A stretch of DNA of 64,000 bases from Acinetobacter courvalinii (lineage in GTDB: Bacteria > Pseudomonadota > Gammaproteobacteria > Pseudomonadales > Moraxellaceae). The stretch is taken from NCBI RefSeq assembly GCF_014635545.1, contig NZ_BMDA01000001.1, forward strand, positions 1,442,739-1,506,738, written 5' to 3'. Made by a program: the position numbers and the translations under genes. This document shows, in pieces, positions 62,771 through 64,000 of this stretch (position 1 is the first letter of the stretch; every line of letters begins with the position of its first letter). The notes under the pieces were generated by a model, which made no database searches, had not been told where the DNA came from, and saw nothing but the letters and a program-made list of their open reading frames with translations.

Positions 62771-63319
62771 TTAATGACAAACAACCTCTTCAGAAGCTTC
62801 TAAAGCCTGTTCAAAGATTTCGGCATAGCTCGCAATCAGTTCAGCTTTATCTGTTCCATTGACAATATAGCGTGCGCCCACATAATTCTTTTTATGCTGA
62901 TTGATGTAATCAGAAAGTCTTTTACCTGTGAACATGCCCTTTTTCATACCGACAATCATGACACGGGCCGCGATATCAGCTTGTAAAGCCAATTTTGGAT
63001 TTTTGACTAAATCAATTTTTAAGTAATCGCCCATGCGTTTATAGTTGGACAACCATGTCAGTTGCACATAGCCATAACCAATATAGGGATAATATTGCTT
63101 AGACTTTAAATATTTTTCAGAGCCGTACTCGATCACTGGCTGCATGGTTTTTGCTGTTTCATGCCAGGCCGTTGCCAAGATATAAGCCGCCTGTGTAGTT
63201 ATAATGGCCGTATCTTCAGCCAGCACCGAGACAAGAAAGTTAATGCCATCGACCTGAGATTGTGCCAACTTGCCAAAATTTTTGCGCAAAATATCAAAAC
63301 CATCTTGTGTAATTGTCAT
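62771..63319 (-). CDS. Phage endolysin, GH19 chitinase/lysozyme-like
   Basis: A 182-residue protein. ATAWHETAKTMQPVIEYGSEKY holds the catalytic Glu54 and Glu64, and YGYVQLTWLSNYKRMGDYL the substrate groove of the GH19-like fold used by phage and bacteriocin endolysins. It would cut peptidoglycan. No signal peptide, so it needs the neighbouring holin-like protein for release. AAAGAGGAAAAGAAC upstream is a good ribosome site. Confidence 0.8.
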   Translation of the reverse strand: MTITQDGFDILRKNFGKLAQSQVDGINFLVSVLAEDTAIITTQAAYILATAWHETAKTMQPVIEYGSEKYLKSKQYYPYIGYGYVQLTWLSNYKRMGDYLKIDLVKNPKLALQADIAARVMIVGMKKGMFTGKRLSDYINQHKKNYVGARYIVNGTDKAELIASYAEIFEQALEASEEVVCH

Positions 63320-63337
63320 GTTCTTTTCCTCTTTATA

Positions 63338-63361
63338 ATAAAAAACCGCCCGAAGGCGGCA
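63338..63361 (-). terminator. Rho-independent terminator
   Basis: GCCGCC stem, TTCG loop, GGCGGT then six T on the minus strand. Lies between holin-like and endolysin genes. Confidence 0.85.
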
Positions 63362-63379
63362 TTAAACTGAAGTTATTAT

Positions 63380-63775
63380 TTAAAATTTGTCTTTAAAGTC
63401 TTTTACTTCTCTTGCAACATCTAGAATCGTTGAATCCTCTCTTGCATTGATATAGTTAAAAGTCCAGCGAATAAGTGCCCACACAGGTAAGCCACAAAGG
63501 AAATACAAGCCACCGAGGGCAAATGCGCCAAACATATTCTTACTCCAGTCTTGCAAATCAAAATGCTGGATCATAAAACCACCACCCGCAATGCTTCCGA
63601 CCGAAGTTGAAATTAATGAAACCACCCACTCACGCCTAGATTTTGGCAACCGTGTCATCACAACAACAATCCAGGCCAAAAGCATGAAGGTGAGTGCCAT
63701 CAAGATAATAAAAAACACACCATAAGATTTTATTGCGGCTGCAATGTCTGCACCCGCTGAAACGAGGTCTACCAT
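63380..63775 (-). CDS. Holin-like phage membrane protein
   Basis: A 131-residue protein started at the ATG after GGAGGAGG. Three hydrophobic segments: VFFIILMALTFMLLAWIVVV, a Gly/Ser-rich VSLISTSVGSIAGGGFM, and FALGGLYFLCGLPVWALI, with a charged tail. Size, membrane layout and position before an endolysin fit a holin or antiholin. No exact family recognised. Confidence 0.65.
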   Translation of the reverse strand: MVDLVSAGADIAAAIKSYGVFFIILMALTFMLLAWIVVVMTRLPKSRREWVVSLISTSVGSIAGGGFMIQHFDLQDWSKNMFGAFALGGLYFLCGLPVWALIRWTFNYINAREDSTILDVAREVKDFKDKF

Positions 63776-63787
63776 TTTCCTCCTCCA

Positions 63788-63812
63788 AAAAGAAAAGCCC
63801 TGAGAGATACAG
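63788..63812 (-). terminator. Terminator hairpin
   Basis: GCCCTG paired with CAGGGC, T-rich on the minus strand. Would end transcription entering the holin gene from the right. Confidence 0.7.
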
Positions 63813-63914
63813 GGCATTATTTAAATAAGGTAATTTTATAAAGCAGCCGTTATCCTTATTGAAGTCATCACTCTTGTTATTCACTTCCTATCACAGCACA
63901 TGTTTTATCTATAA

Positions 63915-63942
63915 AAAAACCTCCCGCGTGGGAGGTCAACTC
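63915..63942 (-). terminator. Terminator hairpin
   Basis: GACCTCCC and GGGAGGTT arms with a run of T on the minus strand. A second terminator upstream of the holin-like gene; the gene it ends lies outside the window. Confidence 0.75.
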
Positions 63943-64000
63943 ATTAAAAAAGTCACAGTGGATAAAGCGGCAAATACTGCGAATGAGAAAAAGGTAAATA

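Overview
This window is a chromosomal segment of an Acinetobacter-type gammaproteobacterium (Moraxellaceae). That call rests on the AT-rich sequence, on protein-level recognition of core genes (murB, dnaX, gcvH, putA/putP, trmA, sstT, a RoxA-type oxygenase) and on genus-typical accessory proteins (BLUF photoreceptors, OmpW-like porin, FMN-dependent glutamate-synthase-like protein). The species cannot be fixed from the sequence alone. There are no rRNA or tRNA genes, no complete insertion sequence and no CRISPR array that I can see.

Layout. 1-9 kb is an accessory, stress-flavoured island of small, mostly singly transcribed genes separated by strong hairpin terminators: a heme-oxygenase-like protein cut by the left edge, a CinA-family protein, a Q/N-rich microprotein, two members of a PYY/DLDYDRD family (one fused to a glycine zipper), three paralogues of an unnamed ~150-residue family (3958, 6185, 8237), a hemerythrin, a lipoprotein and several very small proteins. 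9-16.5 kb holds an FMN-binding glutamate-synthase-like oxidoreductase, two membrane-anchored hypotheticals, a DUF4124-like secreted protein and a tight minus-strand operon (LMW phosphatase, murB, DUF218/YdcF protein, alpha/beta hydrolase). 16.9-20.7 kb carries two genes under 60 codons (one a secreted Gly/Cys-rich peptide), an alpha/beta hydrolase and two tandem BLUF light sensors. 20.9-22.8 kb is an arsenic operon arsR-arsC-acr3. 23-38 kb is mostly household: an orphan PAAR protein, Fe-alcohol dehydrogenase plus thioesterase, dnaX with a long Glu-Pro repeat, RoxA, a choloylglycine-hydrolase relative, TetR, a BigR/SqrR-like sensor next to a SulP transporter, sstT, DUF1275, DUF2058 and a YbdG-type mechanosensitive channel. 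38.3-46.7 kb is a second accessory block of small minus-strand genes (PDZ, HIRAN-like, lipoprotein, a TIM-barrel glycosidase-like protein, a copper-storage Csp, an OmpW-like porin). 46.8-59 kb contains an ABC exporter, MaoC hydratase, AraC regulator, gcvH, the proline catabolism locus putP / Lrp regulator / putA, GrpB-like protein and trmA. 59.3-62.7 kb has a phosphodiester-glycosidase-like protein, an LRAT protein and a TopAI (YjhX)-type toxin followed by a gene that fuses an HD nucleotidase domain to a GNAT domain. From 62.7 kb to the right edge is a phage lysis module (endolysin, holin-like protein) with serial terminators.

The most unusual system is at 61.1-62.7 kb: a TopAI-like topoisomerase-inhibitor gene preceded by an eight-codon leader ORF and a hairpin, and followed by a GNAT protein (the class of its known antitoxin partner YjhQ) fused to an HD hydrolase. 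Second is the 1-9 kb island with its locally amplified, uncharacterised families.
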